Assembly: GCF_017591425.1 (NCBI RefSeq)
Contig: NW_024464918.1
Location: forward strand, 11,654,001 to 11,718,000
Reading direction: 5' to 3'
Origin: Ochotona curzoniae
Lineage: Eukaryota > Chordata > Mammalia > Lagomorpha > Ochotonidae
Length of the DNA stretch: 64,000 bases
Numbering within the stretch: the first letter of the stretch is position 1; each line of letters starts with the position of its first letter. The position numbers were made by a program, and so were the translations under genes. Shown here piece after piece: positions 1 to 12,288 of this stretch. The notes beneath the pieces are model-generated. The model had not been told where the DNA came from. It did no database searches and saw only the letters and a list, made by a program, of their open reading frames with translations.

Positions 1-308
1 TGAGAGATTTCTACATCTCATTAAGGATTCCTTTCCTGTTTTCCCTCTATCTTAAAAATATCAAAAATAATTTATTTATTTAGCTAAAAATGATTAGATG
101 TTCTTAGCTATGAATAGATTTTTTGTTCTACTGAAATCCTATGACAGTTTTCATTTTATACTTTGACCGGGGTGTTTAACACCTTAATTCCTAAGTAAGA
201 GGAGGGGAGGGAGGTACTTTCTATGTTTGTACAACTGGCAAAAAAATAAGAGTCCCTTTTGGTTATTTATTTACTAATCACACATATTCACAAACATGTA
301 CCTGTTTA

Positions 309-608
309 TTTTTACTTATCAGAAAGACATAATGGAGGGAGGGAGGGAAAAAAAGAGAGAAATGGAACTCGCTCAGGATGCAAAAGCCAACAGTGACTAC
401 AGATGGGTCTGGCCCAAGTCAGGAGCCAGAACTGAATGCAGGTCTCCCATGTGAGTGGCAGGATCAGAGTACCTGAGTCATCAGTGTTCTCTCCTTTCCC
501 TCCCAGAGTCTGCAGAAATGGAAACGGGAACCAGGAGATGAGTCAGGATCCCAAACCACATGCAGGCTTCCAGCTGACATCTTAACCAGTAGACTAGATG
601 CTGGCCCC
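309..608 (-). mobile_element. Old lagomorph C-type SINE, minus orientation
   Basis: This is a diverged SINE read in reverse, with AGTCAGGAGCCAGAACT, a run like GGTCTCCCATGTGAGT and the head end AGTAGACTAGATGCTGGCCC. It has many substitutions and a purine-rich stretch near 335-361. It lies in GABRA6 intron 8, in the sense orientation of that gene. Confidence 0.7.
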
Positions 609-1532
609 TAATTTCAGCATATTTTCAGTCCAAAATTTTCAGATCTAAGAGGCCAGTTCTGTCTGATTTAGATTCCTTTCATGCTGTTGGACTTGAGCTA
701 GGCCTTCCTTTAATGCTTTTCTTGTTCCCATCTTCTAACAATCACAACCCTTGTGTCTAGTTTGTCATTGCTGGGTCTCTGCCTTCCAACACTTGCTGTA
801 GATTACCTCTGATCTTGTAAAATGGTCTTGTTTCCTCCCTGGCAGCCAAGTCACCACTTTGCTGCCTGGCAGGGTATGTGAGTCACATGGGCAGACTCCC
901 ATGGCTTTAGCTAGCAACCCTGCGGCAACAGGATAAGACAGCTGCCTCCCCTGCGCTGGGTGAGCCACAGGACCCCAATGACCTGCCGATGCAGTGACAT
1001 TTGGACCACAGGAGCGGCAACTCCAAGAACTCTTCTTTCTATAACCCCCTCCTGAATCTTGCTATTTGAAATTCCAGGGAAATTAGTGTCTAAATCATCA
1101 TTATCATCGTAGAGAGCACAAGCCCAGCATATTTTTAGGGACCAGGGGAAAAAAATCACTTCTGTAGCAAAAGCGAAGCTAAATCTGTTGTAGTTCAGCC
1201 TGATTTGGTGCAGACACCATGTATGTCAACCGAGAAGTGTCTTTGCTCTCCAGGTCCTGGACTATGGAAGCTCTCTGGGCAAAAATAAATAAACCACAGG
1301 ACACAAGGGGTAGAATAGATTGTAAAATAGGACAGGATGTTATCTTCTGATTTTGGAATACAGTGACAATTTGTTAAAAACAAGAGAAAACAGGACTGCA
1401 GTGCCTGTATGTTGTTAGAACTGGAGAAATGGAATTTTTGCCTTAATGCACGGTGGTATGTTATAGCATAAAGATTGTGCCATCCTCAAGATTTTACATC
1501 AGATTTATTGGATTCTAATCTGAGTTATTATT
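609..1532. other. Intron 8 sequence, nothing recognised
   Basis: I see no gene, no GABRA6 last exon and no clear repeat here. Short frames on the minus strand (for example 911-1159) look like chance. Confidence 0.5.
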
Positions 1533-1542
1533 CATTAAATAT

Positions 1543-1877
1543 TTATTTGTTTGTTTGTTTGTTTGTTTATGTTGGAAAGTCAGATATACAGAGAGGAGGA
1601 GAGACAGAGAGGAAGATCTTCCATCTGATGATTCACTTCCCAAGTGACTGCAAAGGCCAGAGCTGAGCCAATCTGAAGTCAGGTGCCTGGAGCCTCCTCC
1701 AAGTCTCCCACGTGGGTGCAGGGTCCCAAGGCTTTGGGCCGTCCTTGACCATTTTCCCAGGCTACAAGCAGGGAGCTGAATGGGAAGCAAGACCTTCAGG
1801 ATTAGAACTGCTGCCCATATGGGATTGCGGCATGTACGAGGTAAGGACTTTAGCCGCTAGGCTACTGTGGTGGGCCC
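1543..1877 (-). mobile_element. C-type SINE, minus orientation, with target-site duplication
   Basis: This full-length reversed SINE runs from a (TTTG)n-modified tail through CAGATATACAGAGAGGAGG and CCCACGTGGGTGCAGGG to the head near TGGTGGGCCC. It is flanked by perfect 10-base copies of CATTAAATAT at 1533-1542 and 1878-1887. Confidence 0.9.
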
Positions 1878-1887
1878 CATTAAATAT

Positions 1888-4800
1888 CTTATTAAAATGT
1901 TATCATTAAAACCTCAAGCAGAAAAATACGGCATTGTGTTATTATCCAAAGAGCTCCAGACTCCTCCCACAGATATGAAACAGTAAAATATTTTCCTCTA
2001 GTCACATTTTTGTAAGTATTGTGCTAGAGGATGAGCTCTGTAGAGGAGGTTTTCATTCCTGGATTTTAATAACGGTAATTTTTTTCTACTTTAGGTGGAA
2101 AGAAAGTAGATGTGCTTGTTCAATGTAATGAAAAAAAATGGCTTTATACATAATGTGTTCTTAAACTGTAAGATGCTGCTTTTTCACGTGCCTTTAGAAA
2201 AGCGGGAGGAATGCGTTAGTATGGAAGACTTACTAAGGGTTGTCATTCCGCTCTTCTCCATAGACAAGGGGTATCACTGAGAATGAAATGCTATGAGGAA
2301 ATTAGGTAGCACCACGTTAGCTTGCTCTTAAAGCTCCATTGCAATGGATTTTTTTCTTTTCCTCACTTATTACCCCAAACATTATCTAGCAAAGATTGCT
2401 CAAGATGAAAGAACATGAGTTAGAAATCCCTAGGTCATAATTACATACCTAGGGCTCAACTGCAACATGACTAAGACATGGAAAATTGTTATTTCTCTCA
2501 TTCTTCTTTTTTCTGTTTTTTCCCCCAAGAATTTGAGAAACTCAGACACATGCTTATAATTTTATAAATATATGCATACAAGGATATTATATAGATATAA
2601 AGATGAAACTCCATTCATATGAGAAGTCTTCAAAGCATGAAATGGGCATGGATTTCAAACTTTTGCATCAATGTAAACTTAATTTCACTTTCTGAGTTAT
2701 TTGAATCACCATAAATATTTGCTCAGCAGATCTTACCTACAGCTAATTTTCAACTTATTTGCGACACGAATCTGTTTTTTCTTGCTGCTTACCCATTTTT
2801 GTTTTATTTTTTTACCTGGACTAACATTCACCTGCTATTCCATTTTTATTTTACCTTTATCTCATTTAATACTTGTTTCTTATAGCACATAATACCGTTT
2901 GTCCCAGCATTTCATTCACTTTTTGGCTTTCTTAGATACTACAGCTCTTTGTGCTCCCATCATATTCCACCTGTAAACATGATTGTTTCTTTGTAGCTCA
3001 TCTCCTTTCTTATATTGAAATCTTAAGGACATATGATTCCTGCAGTTCATGCTGTATGCTTGTTAATATGTAACAAATGAATAAGCAAATAGGTGTACCC
3101 AAACATTTTCCAAGATTTATGGGATGAGAAAGGCAAAATGTGGCATATAAAGAGTAATGCTGTTACCTATTTTAATACTATGCTTTGTATAACATTGTAA
3201 GTAAAAGCTCTGACAGCTTCTGTTGGCAAGTGCTACAAGACAATTTGTGTACTTAGTCTCATTTTTTTTTTACTGAATTGATCTTCAAAGTAAATAAATC
3301 TGTCTTCCAAGGAAAACAAATGGAAAGCTGAAGAAAGTGGTTCACAGAAATAATAAATATCAAAGCCTGGGTTTAATTCCTGTCATATGCTGCAGTCCCA
3401 TTCTGAATAGTCAAACCATTTTTCTCATCAGCTTCAAGGCTTGGGTCATGGATTCTGAACCTCAAAACTTGTGACACTTTTAGACTGAACATACCTCAGT
3501 TGTAGTGTTATGACAAGAAAATGACTCCAGGCATTGCCAAATGTTCTCTAGGGTGGAAATAGGTGCCCCTTAAAAGCACTGGTTTAAGGTCAAAATTGTT
3601 TTACTGCCTAGCATGATTGAGTATCTTTTTTTTCTTTAAAGCAGGCAGTACACTAAAGGAAAATGGCTGTAAACTGGCCTGGCTACTCCACAATTGGATC
3701 ATCAGCTGCTTGATAATTGGGAATTGGCAGCATGATCAAACTGTACACCAATCTAGAAGAATCACACTGAATCTCTGAAATGAGAAGAAAGTCAATTTTA
3801 CAAACCGTTTAAGCCACAGGTTTGCATCAGACCCCGCCTGCTCTATTGTAAGCCCAGCAGCTTCAGTTGATGGTAAAATAGGCTTTTGTCAGAGTCCAGA
3901 TGAGGGCTCAGCTTGGGGCTGTCACTGTTTTGAGTGGAACACCTGTGGTTTTGAATTTTCCAGGGCTCCCCTGCTGCTGAATGCCATCTTGGCTTGAGTA
4001 TTTTTAGAGCACTACTTTGTTTTGAGAAATGCCATGTTGCAAAGGTACTTTGAGTCAAGCTGGACTTCAGAACAAGTGATTATTTAATGTAGGGATTAGG
4101 TATTTGTGAGCTACTTACGGTAATTTTTATACATGATTCCACAGGTCCAACATTTTAGAAGAGAAAAAACAATGGGTTTCTTCTCAATAGAGATATTCTA
4201 ATTAGAGCTATACTGCTGCAGCGACAAGCAAATGACCTGTCTTAAGAACCAGCAAAGAAAGGCGTGAAGAAAAGATGTCTTTTGATACTTTTGAGACTTA
4301 TTATGAATCATTATGGGGAAAACTGAAACTCTATTGGATTTTCTTCATTTGTGTTCTAGCTCGTAGAGTTGGGAACTGAGGCGGCTCCTGACTCTGTCCA
4401 GAACAATAGCTTATTGGCAGCAGTTTGCTACATAATTGGCGATAGCAGGCATGTCTGGAAGCCAGACTTGATTGTTTTGAGAATGCATAGTACTGTGGTG
4501 GGTGGAGACGTGATAGAACATAAGGAGAGAGAAGTACTCATGTAAATCTCTTATCCAATCCACTCCATCCCCTATAAATCACATAGTGACGTAACCAACA
4601 AGGAGCAACATCACAACTTTCATTGTCCTTCCGGTACTTAGAATCTTTGATGGTCTTAATTCTTAATTAAAACTAATGAATAAAATAATCAACACTAATT
4701 AATTAAATGTGTTAAATAATAGCTCAGTCTTAATTCTTAGCTCTAGAGTGTAGCAGCCATACTCAAAACCCTTGGCAAGACATAGAACAGAGGAAAGCAA

Positions 4801-5478
4801 TCATGCAGTGTTCTGTGGTTTGTGTTTCTCTACAGAAGTGAAGGCAACATGATAATGACCCATCACGCATCCCCACCTAAAAGAAACGACTGGCGTATGT
4901 TTTTTTCCCTCCATATGCCCAGGTTTCTAGCAATCGGCTTATCATTTCCAGGGCGGAGCCAGGCTACTCTCTGTCTTCTCAGATTGGACCTAATTTTTTC
5001 AAAGTGCCTCCAGGCTGAGTTCTGTTATCTTGCACAGTTCTTCTAAACCCATCACACATCTTTAACTAAAGTCTTTATTGCAATGAATTGTTAGGACTTA
5101 ACTAACTTTTCTGTTTTCCTGCTAGACCAGAATCTCTGCCTGGGAAGGGGCGTCTCTCTCTGCCATTCAATAAAATATCATCAGCATCCTACAAATCATC
5201 TCTTAAATAAAAGCAAATAGCAACACTTCTATAAGATACCATAAATATCTAAATATGCAATGGATGCTAGGAGAAAAAAAGAAAACAAATGGACCAAGTA
5301 ATCAGTATAATGTAATTACCTTGATTAAAGGAATTTTGATTTTGTGTATTAATAATTTATAAAACCAATCATATCTCTAATGAAGAAAAGAAGCCACACT
5401 GATAGTAATGGCACCAGGAAATGTAAATTAGGTAACAGTATCTATTCTTAGGATTGTGACAATGAAATCTTAGACCTT
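1888..5478. other. Intron 8 sequence, nothing recognised
   Basis: This is a 3.6 kb stretch of AT-rich DNA without a recognisable repeat or gene. I looked on the minus strand for the M4-encoding last GABRA6 exon (residues like VYWVVYLSKDTME) and did not find it. Confidence 0.5.
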
Positions 5479-5488
5479 TAAAATAACA

Positions 5489-5816
5489 GTGATCCCAGTG
5501 CGGTAGCCTAGTGACTGAAGTCCTCACCTTACATGCACCACGATCCCATATGGGTGCTGGTGCATGTCCTGGATGCTCCACTTCTCTTCCAGCTCCCTGC
5601 CTGTGGCTTGGGAAAGCAGTCAAAGATGGCCCTAAGCCTTGAGACCCTGCACCCACGAGGGAGATCCAGAAGAAGCTCCTGGCTCCTGGCTCCAGATTGG
5701 CTCAGCTCTAGTCATTACGGCCACTTGGGAAGTGAACCAGCAGATGGAAGATCTTTCTCTCTCCTCTCTGTAAATCTGACTTTCCAATAAAAAAAAAATA
5801 AATAAATCTTAAAAAA
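5489..5816 (+). mobile_element. C-type SINE, plus orientation
   Basis: This full-length SINE starts near CCCAGTGCGGTAGCCTAGTG and includes ATCCCATATGGGTGCTGGTG, and it ends in an A-rich tail of AAATAAATCTT type. Copies of AAAATAACA flank it. Overlapping open frames across it are by-products of the repeat. Confidence 0.88.
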
Positions 5817-6120
5817 TAAAATAACAAGGAAATTAGTAGACTATCCAAAGAGTGCTCAAGGGCCAAATGTGGCCATTCTAGAAATTCTAGTATATTCTAG
5901 GCACAACGAAGATTCTTAAACAAAGAACACAGGAATAAATCTCTAATGTCATGGTAGTACACCTGATAAAAGCAATATGGTGATACACTATGTGAATAGG
6001 AAAGCAATTGTTGACAGTTTCTTAACAGTTCAAAAAAAAATCCAATTCCAAATGCCCTAAAAATAGAAAAATAATTAATCTTTAAAACACTATTGAGAAT
6101 CTATCTTTAGGATATCTTTT

Positions 6121-6457
6121 TTGGGGGGCCATACATGGTGGCCTAACAGTTAATGTCATCGCCTTGAATGCGCCAGCATCCCATATGGGTACTGATTATA
6201 ATCCCAGCTGCTCCACTTCCCATCCAGCTCCCTGCTTGTGGCCTGGGAAAGCAGTTGAGGATGGCCCAAAGCCTTGGGACCCTGCACCCATGTGGGAGAC
6301 CAGGAAGAAGTTTCTGGCTCTTGGCTTTGGACTGGCGCAGCACCAGCCATTGCAGTCACTTGGGGAGTGAATCATCGGATGGAAGATCTTTCTCTGTCTC
6401 TCCTTCCCACTGTATATCTGATTTTGCAATAAAAATAAAATAAATATTTTTAAAAAG
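6121..6457 (+). mobile_element. C-type SINE, plus orientation
   Basis: This full-length SINE has a tRNA-like head (GGTGGCCTAACAGTTAA), then ATCCCATATGGGTACTG, the CCTGGGAAAGCAGTTGAGG body and an AT-rich tail. Short flanks GATATCTTT and GATATATTT may be a decayed target-site duplication. Confidence 0.88.
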
Positions 6458-7002
6458 ATATATTTCTGGAATTTAATTTTAGAATTTAAACACCTGAATT
6501 TGCCATTATTATATTAACATTCAAGGTCTAATCAAAATGATAGTAACAGTAGAGTTTTACCCATAATAATTTGAAATAGCTTTCTGTGAAAAGCCATGAG
6601 CAATGTTAAATGGCATAATTTACAATCACATGGAATACATAAGCACTTAATTTATTTATGACTTAACCAAATCAGTTTGCTATTTCAGTGTTCAACTTAC
6701 ACAAATAATGTTATTTTGATTGCAACTGAATAGGCATTTTTAAATGTCATGATATTTACCAGGAAAAAAAATGACCCTGCAATTGTAATATACCATTTGC
6801 AAGTATAAATTACAAATGTGTAATTTGTTTGTTCTACTTTAAATAAGTTGCAATTCTGACATGAACAAGTAAATACGTACTATTACATAGAATATTTGCA
6901 TTTCATTTCTATCATCATTGATTAACTTCGTTTTTAATTTTAGTCTTATATTTCAGCTTTTCTGAAATAACATTCTTCATATCCATTATTTGGAAAAAAA
7001 TT

Positions 7003-7270
7003 AAGTTTTCATTTATTTGTTTGAAAGGCAGAGTGACAGAGAAAGAGAAGGAAAGACAGACCCTGAAATACCTTCCATCTGTTGGTTCACTCCCTGAAGG
7101 TCCCTAAAATCAAGGGTTGGGACAGGTTGACAGTAGGAGCCTGGAAGACCTAGGTCTCCCACGTGGTCACAGGGCTCCAAACATTGTCCAGCTGCTCTCC
7201 CAGGCACATTAACATGGGTTCGAAGTAGAGTAGCTAAACCCTACGTGGTAATCTGACACAGGCTTTCAAT
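7003..7270 (-). mobile_element. Old C-type SINE, minus orientation
   Basis: The copy has TTGAAAGGCAGAGTGACAGA, CTTCCATCTGTTGGTTCACT and GGTCTCCCACGTGG in the order expected of a reversed SINE. The head end is badly decayed. It resembles an older subfamily than the copies with CAGATATACAGAG. Confidence 0.75.
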
Positions 7271-7350
7271 CAGTGATCAGTCACAATCCTGATCCTTCTA
7301 AAAACATTTTAAGCCAAGGTAGGTTCGTAAGTATAATTTAAAAAAAAAAA

Positions 7351-7366
7351 AGAGAGAGAGAGAGAG
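7351..7366 (+). repeat. (AG)8 microsatellite after an A run
   Basis: Eight AG dinucleotides follow a run of A's and precede an A-rich stretch. It is a simple repeat with no other content. Confidence 0.95.
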
Positions 7367-8063
7367 AAGAAAAAATGACAATTTAAAAGAAAAAAATAAA
7401 GTATTTTGAGATGATTAAATGTGACTTATTCAACTTCCTAAACAACCTGCTCATTATATGTTACAATTTTAGGAGATTATTTATATGGAGATCTGAAATC
7501 TTAAAGTGTATCTTATTAATAAGTTATATCTTTAAAATACTGGCTAGGGAAATGATTACTCAAGTTTTATTCAAAGATTTAAACCAATATTCTTGTGAAA
7601 ATTTTTTCAAAAGAGTTGATTCTATTTCATTAAATTTCAGTATCTAAAAATTTATTATATTCAGTACAAATCCAGTTTTTTACGAGTCTCTCATGATTCT
7701 TAAAGTTCTTGCCATACTTTTTACACACACACACAAAAAAGTGAACTGAATCCTGGCAGGGTAGTTCTTCATTTATAGATGTCTATTATAACAGGACCTC
7801 TAGACAACACGTAGCATATATGCTGTGTCCATACAGATGGTAGACAAAGAATCAGTTAAACATAAACTGATTCACAAGAATACTTGAAATTTATGTTGCC
7901 TGAAATAATGATTTTCAAATGAGTTGGAAATAGTTTGCAGACTGTGATATTTTTGTTTAAAAATGTGGACTTTGATGGCCTTTAAACTGATACGCACAAA
8001 AAACATCACTAAGTTAAAGGAAGAACTGGAGGAATGACCTCACCTAAGTTCTGGAACTGTCTC

Positions 8064-8937
8064 ATCCACTGGGATGTGTGTTTGGGTTATGTCCACTGGA
8101 TGTGCGTTGGGTTATGTCCACTGGATGTGCATTGGGTTATGTCCACTGGATGTGCGTTGGGTTATGTCCACTGGATGTGCATTGGGTTATGTCCACTGGG
8201 ATGTGCGTTGGGTTATGTCCACTGGATGTGTGTTGGGTTATGTCCACTGGGATGTGTGTTTGGGTTATGTCCACTGGATGTGCATTGGGTTATGTCCACT
8301 GGATGTGCATTTGGGTTATGTCCACTGGGATGTGTGTTGGGTTATGTCCACTGGATGTGCATTGGGTTATGTCCACTGGGATGTGCGTTGGGTTATGTCC
8401 ACTGGATGTGCGTTGGGTTATGTCCACTGGATGTGCGTTGGGTTATGTCCACTGGATGTGCGTTGGGTTATGTCCACTGGATGTGCGTTGGGTTATGTCC
8501 ACTGGATGTGTGTTTGGGTTATGTCCACTGGGATGTGTGTTTGGGTTATGTCCACTGGGATGTGCGTTGGGTTATGTCCACTGGATGTGCGTTGGGTTAT
8601 GTCCACTGGATGTGTGTTGGGTTATGTCCACTGGATGTGCGTTTGGGTTATGTCCACTGGGATGTGCGTTTGGGTTATGTCCACTGGGATGTGCGTTGGG
8701 TTATGTCCACTGGATGTGCGTTGGGTTATGTCCACTGGGATGTGTGTTTGGGTTATGTCCACTGGATGTGCGTTGGGTTATGTCCACTGGGATGTGTGTT
8801 TGGGTTATGTCCACTGGATGTGCGTTGGGTTATGTCCACTGGGATGTGTGTTTGGGTTATGTCCACTGGATGTGCATTGGGTTATGTCCACTGGGATGTG
8901 TGTTTGGGTTATGTCCACTGGATGTGCGTTTGGGTAT
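8064..8937 (+). repeat. Minisatellite, 34 copies of a 25-27 base unit
   Basis: The unit begins TCCACTGG, continues ATGTG, then a variable dinucleotide, and ends GGGTTATG. I count 34 copies of TCCACTGG. Three lengths occur: 25 bases, 26 with either an extra G (CTGGGATG) or an extra T (GTTTGGG), and 27 with both. The dinucleotide after ATGTG is CG in 17 units, TG in 11 and CA in 6. From about 8704 to 8913 the 25- and 27-base forms alternate, giving a 52-base higher-order unit. All three forward frames are open for about 300 codons because the unit lacks stops and shifts frame by one each time. It lies in intron 8 and nothing supports coding. Confidence 0.97.
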
Positions 8938-9550
8938 TGCCTGGTCTTTGCTGAGTTGTGAGGTTGGGGAGGGCTTCTTCTTCTGTGCTGGGATTTTGCA
9001 ACCAATCCCTAGTTTTTCTATCAAGTAGTAATTAATATTTCCCTTCTGAGTTTCTGTTTCCCCATTTGTAATAGGTGTAATTACACTATATCAGTACACA
9101 GAATTTTTTTTTCTTTTTAATGAGAGCCTATGTTTTAAAAAATGTAAGTGTATTCTCTTATTATGGAGATGAACTTCTCTGTTGAATGGAAGCAAATGTA
9201 TGTTTTCAAACAGCTTATCAAAGAAAATTCAGTTTATCAGAGAAAATTTGAATAGGAAAAATTATCACCCTTTTCACCAATATATGCCTTGGATTGGGAG
9301 AAGTAAAACACAGATTTATAAATTTTACATAAGGTTAAATTAAGGTTATTGGGCCATATATGGCTTTAAGATTTTAAAGGGTTTACTAGAATTGATCTGT
9401 TATGAGGAATTTTCTGTTCTGTGTCTACATAATTCAAATTTACATAGTAACAATTTCCTCTAATCTGAGACCTATATATTTGGAGTTGCACTCAAACAAA
9501 CATTTATAGTTGTTCATTCATTTTATAATTATCAAAAATATATTTGTGGG

Positions 9551-9822
9551 ATAGTGATTTGGCACGGTGATTAAGCTGCTCATTGGGATTGCCACATCCG
9601 CTGTGACAGTGCCTTGGCTCCTGTTAATGTCTCCATCACCCATCATTTCCAGATCCCTAATAATGCTCACATATGGGAGATCTGCTTTTAATTCCCAGAT
9701 TCCAGTTCTGGCCTGGTCTATCTGGAGCTAATCTAGTCATTTAAGGAAGCAGCAAGGAAAGAAGAGCTCCTTCCCTGTCCATCTGTCTCTGTCTCAAATA
9801 AATAGGTAAATAAGTATTTTTA
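9551..9822 (+). mobile_element. Old C-type SINE, plus orientation
   Basis: This diverged copy runs from a head like TTGGCACGGTGATTAAGCTG through CACATATGGGAGATCTGC to a tail with CTCAAATAAATAGG. It has no clear flanking duplication and seems to belong to an older subfamily. Confidence 0.7.
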
Positions 9823-9892
9823 AAAATGTGCTCACGGTAGTATTTGAAAATTCACTCACATGAAATTTAGATTTGGGGGCATGTTTGTATTC

Positions 9893-10470
9893 TGTGAAAT
9901 ACCAGGACTGTTGACATCCGGAGGTCACCAGCCAGGAGGAGTTTAAGTTGCCAACACTTCCCTGCCCTACAGTTCCACTTGCACTATCCAACCCCAAACT
10001 TCTGTGCAGCAGAAAATTGCGGCTTTGTGTTTTACTGCTGAGACTGATGCCAGCTAAAAATAACCATTGTTGGCTGCTGGCTGAGTCCCTGAAATGATGT
10101 CCTGCTTATCATGAGGTCACTGGAATGAAATTACACTGTAATGCAAATGGCACCAGGACATGTTCAGATAGTCTCAGAAAGAGCAGTGATGTAAGTGGTA
10201 CCAAACACCTGTCTCAAACCTCACTTTCTTTAAATGTTTCACTAATCCCCATCCAGACAGTAACCTGCAAGCTTTCAGTTCATAGAAAGGGGTGAAGTTT
10301 GCACAAGTATAGCTATCATTTTAGCATTCTGTAATCTTCTCTTGGAGTGCACTTTCACTTTGTATGCAAATAAATGTTGCTTCTCCAATGGCTTCCACCT
10401 CTCTCGTTCTTATGTTCTATTCTTGAGTCATCATAAGAACCTGGACCCAACCACCACACTGTAACTAGCA
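9893..10470 (+). mobile_element. Possible solitary or 5' LTR of an endogenous retrovirus
   Basis: The segment begins TGTGAAATACC, carries AATAAA at 10369-10374 near its end, and ends close to AAGAACCTGGACCC. It sits upstream of and in the same orientation as the pol remnant at 12353-14430. The LTR call rests on layout and composition; I found no matching 3' copy in the window. It could be an unrelated old repeat. Confidence 0.35.
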
Positions 10471-11937
10471 AGCCCACGGGGAAGAAGCAAGAGGTGATGA
10501 CCTACCTAGACATGGGCTAGTGAGTTTTTCCTCCAACTTTTGACAGTTATGCTTAGAAGTCCTCATTTTGTTATACCTTTCTCTCCTTTGTACTGTCCTA
10601 ACCAACCATGAATCAACTGCCCTTATTCCAGCCATGTCTACTCTCTTCAGCAACTGTTAAATGTGAAAGCCAAGGGCAATACCAGGCAGATAAGATATTT
10701 CAGAGTTCTTTATGAAAAAGACTTTACAAAAGTAACTGGGACTTCCTTCTGCGTCATGCGGTATCTGGAGGAATCTCTTGTACCCCTTGTCCTCTGGATA
10801 TGAACTTATCTTTCCTAATCCTTCTATGCCTTCAAAACCTCCAGATTTCTGCTCCTTTACTATAAGGGCCCATTGCATATTTTGTCACCTTTATTGATGA
10901 GGTGTTTGGTACTTGTGCAGCAAATATCTATATAAATATGGCATATGAATTACGGCATCTTCTAACCCCCTGAACACCCACGCAGTCTCTGTGGAGAACC
11001 ATTTGGTATATGGTCACCCTTACATTTCTTTCTCCAACTCCTACATGATCCTGATACTACCTTACTCCATTATTTAGGCATTCTGTTCTGTTTACTATGT
11101 GTTAACAATGTTTTACTCCTATGGCAATGTAAAGAGCAAGGGTCCTGGTCCTAGGATGATTATTAGAAGGACTAGTTCAATAGAAACTCCCTCTGTTTTC
11201 TCGTAAAGGAATCTCTTCTACCTTCCCTTTGTAATTGGTAAAGTTATAATAATCTCAAAATTTATAATTTTCAGTATTACTTTGGCAATCATATGGGGCT
11301 GTAACTGAAGCACAAAGGAGTCTTCCACCTTGCTAATATGTGAAAGCTGAGGTCTAAAATCTCCCATGTCCAACCACTTACAAATCCCTCTTCAGCTCAT
11401 TGAAAGTCCCAGTGGGCACAGATGCCTGGAAAAACAATGGTTTCCAAGGATGCTGGAATACCATGCATCATATATGAGATATCTGACCCCAGATCCAAAT
11501 CAGCTCACAAAGGGGTTCTTCAGGTAAAGGTGCTAAAGGACACCATTGAGATTCTGGGGTGCAAGATCCAGACCAGTCCGATGACAGGACTTTCACAAAA
11601 TTATGGCCCAGTCTTTGCCCTGTCTTCCTTTTCTCTCCTAGGTCATAGAGAGATCTTTTAAATGATGGCCAACTTCCCATCCATCTCCTTGAACTCTGTC
11701 ATTGGTTTCCTCTTTAAATATTGGGATATCCTTGAACTGGATATCCTGAAGAAGTTTATTTTTTGTTGCAGCACCTTTACCAATGCATAAACGTGTCCTC
11801 CAAATAGCATATTTTAATATAATCAACTTTAATATAATATTACCTTCAAATTGTTCTTTTCTCTCAGAGATAATGAAAATGGTCAAAATATTCTTACATT
11901 CAGGACTTCATGGCACTAATTGAAAACTCAACCCTTA
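10471..11937 (+). other. Probable decayed retroviral interior, not resolved
   Basis: This AT-rich stretch lies between the possible LTR and the SINE that splits the pol remnant. By position it could hold gag and early pol, but I recognise no motif in it. Its open frames are no longer than about 80 codons. Confidence 0.3.
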
Positions 11938-11951
11938 GAAAGAGCAACAGG

Positions 11952-12288
11952 GGCCCGGCGCGGTGGCGCAAGTGGTTAAGTCCTCGCCTTGCACGCCCGG
12001 GATCCCATATGGGCGCCGGTTCTAATCCCGGCAGCCCTGCTTCCTTTCCAGCTCCCTGCTTGTGGCCTGGGAAAGCAGTCGAGGACGGCCCAAAGCTTTG
12101 GGAACCTGCACCCGCGTGGGAGACTCGGAAGAGGCTCCTGGCTTCGGATCGGCATAGTATCGGCCCGTTGCGCACACTTGGGGAGTGAATCATCGGATGG
12201 AAGATCTTCCTCTCTGTCTCTCCTCTCTGTATATCCGCCTTTCCAATGAAAAAAATAATAAAAATAAATCTTTAAAAAAAAAAAAAAA
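11952..12288 (+). mobile_element. Young full-length C-type SINE, plus orientation, perfect target-site duplication
   Basis: This is the least decayed SINE in the window and still rich in CpG. The RNA polymerase III A box TGGCGCAAGTGG (11964-11975) and B box GGTTCTAATCC (12018-12028) are both intact, showing its tRNA origin. It ends in an A-rich tail. Perfect 14-base duplications, GAAAGAGCAACAGG, lie at 11938-11951 and 12289-12302. It is inserted inside the older retroviral remnant. Open frames across it are repeat by-products. Confidence 0.97.

Larger units (their letters stand above)
6467..8063. other. Intron 8 AT-rich sequence around an old SINE
   Basis: Apart from the SINE at 7003-7270 and the AG run at 7351-7366, I see nothing here. 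A 78-codon plus frame at 7411-7647 is AT-rich and unrecognised. Confidence 0.5.

Noticed and set aside
3843..4058. Minus-strand frame considered as the missing GABRA6 last exon
   Set aside because: A brief likeness (HLDSDKS) to the start of the alpha-6 loop does not continue. M4 and the C-terminus are absent.
8064..8937. Telomere-like repeat, because each unit contains GGGTTA
   Set aside because: The hexamer occurs only once per 25-27 base unit and never in tandem.
8064..8937. CRISPR-like array
   Set aside because: The repeats are directly adjacent with no unique spacers, and the genome is mammalian.
8034..9028. Three overlapping plus-strand frames of 295-316 codons
   Set aside because: They are the same minisatellite read in three frames. 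No splice signals, promoter or family match support coding, and the locus lies inside a GABRA6 intron.
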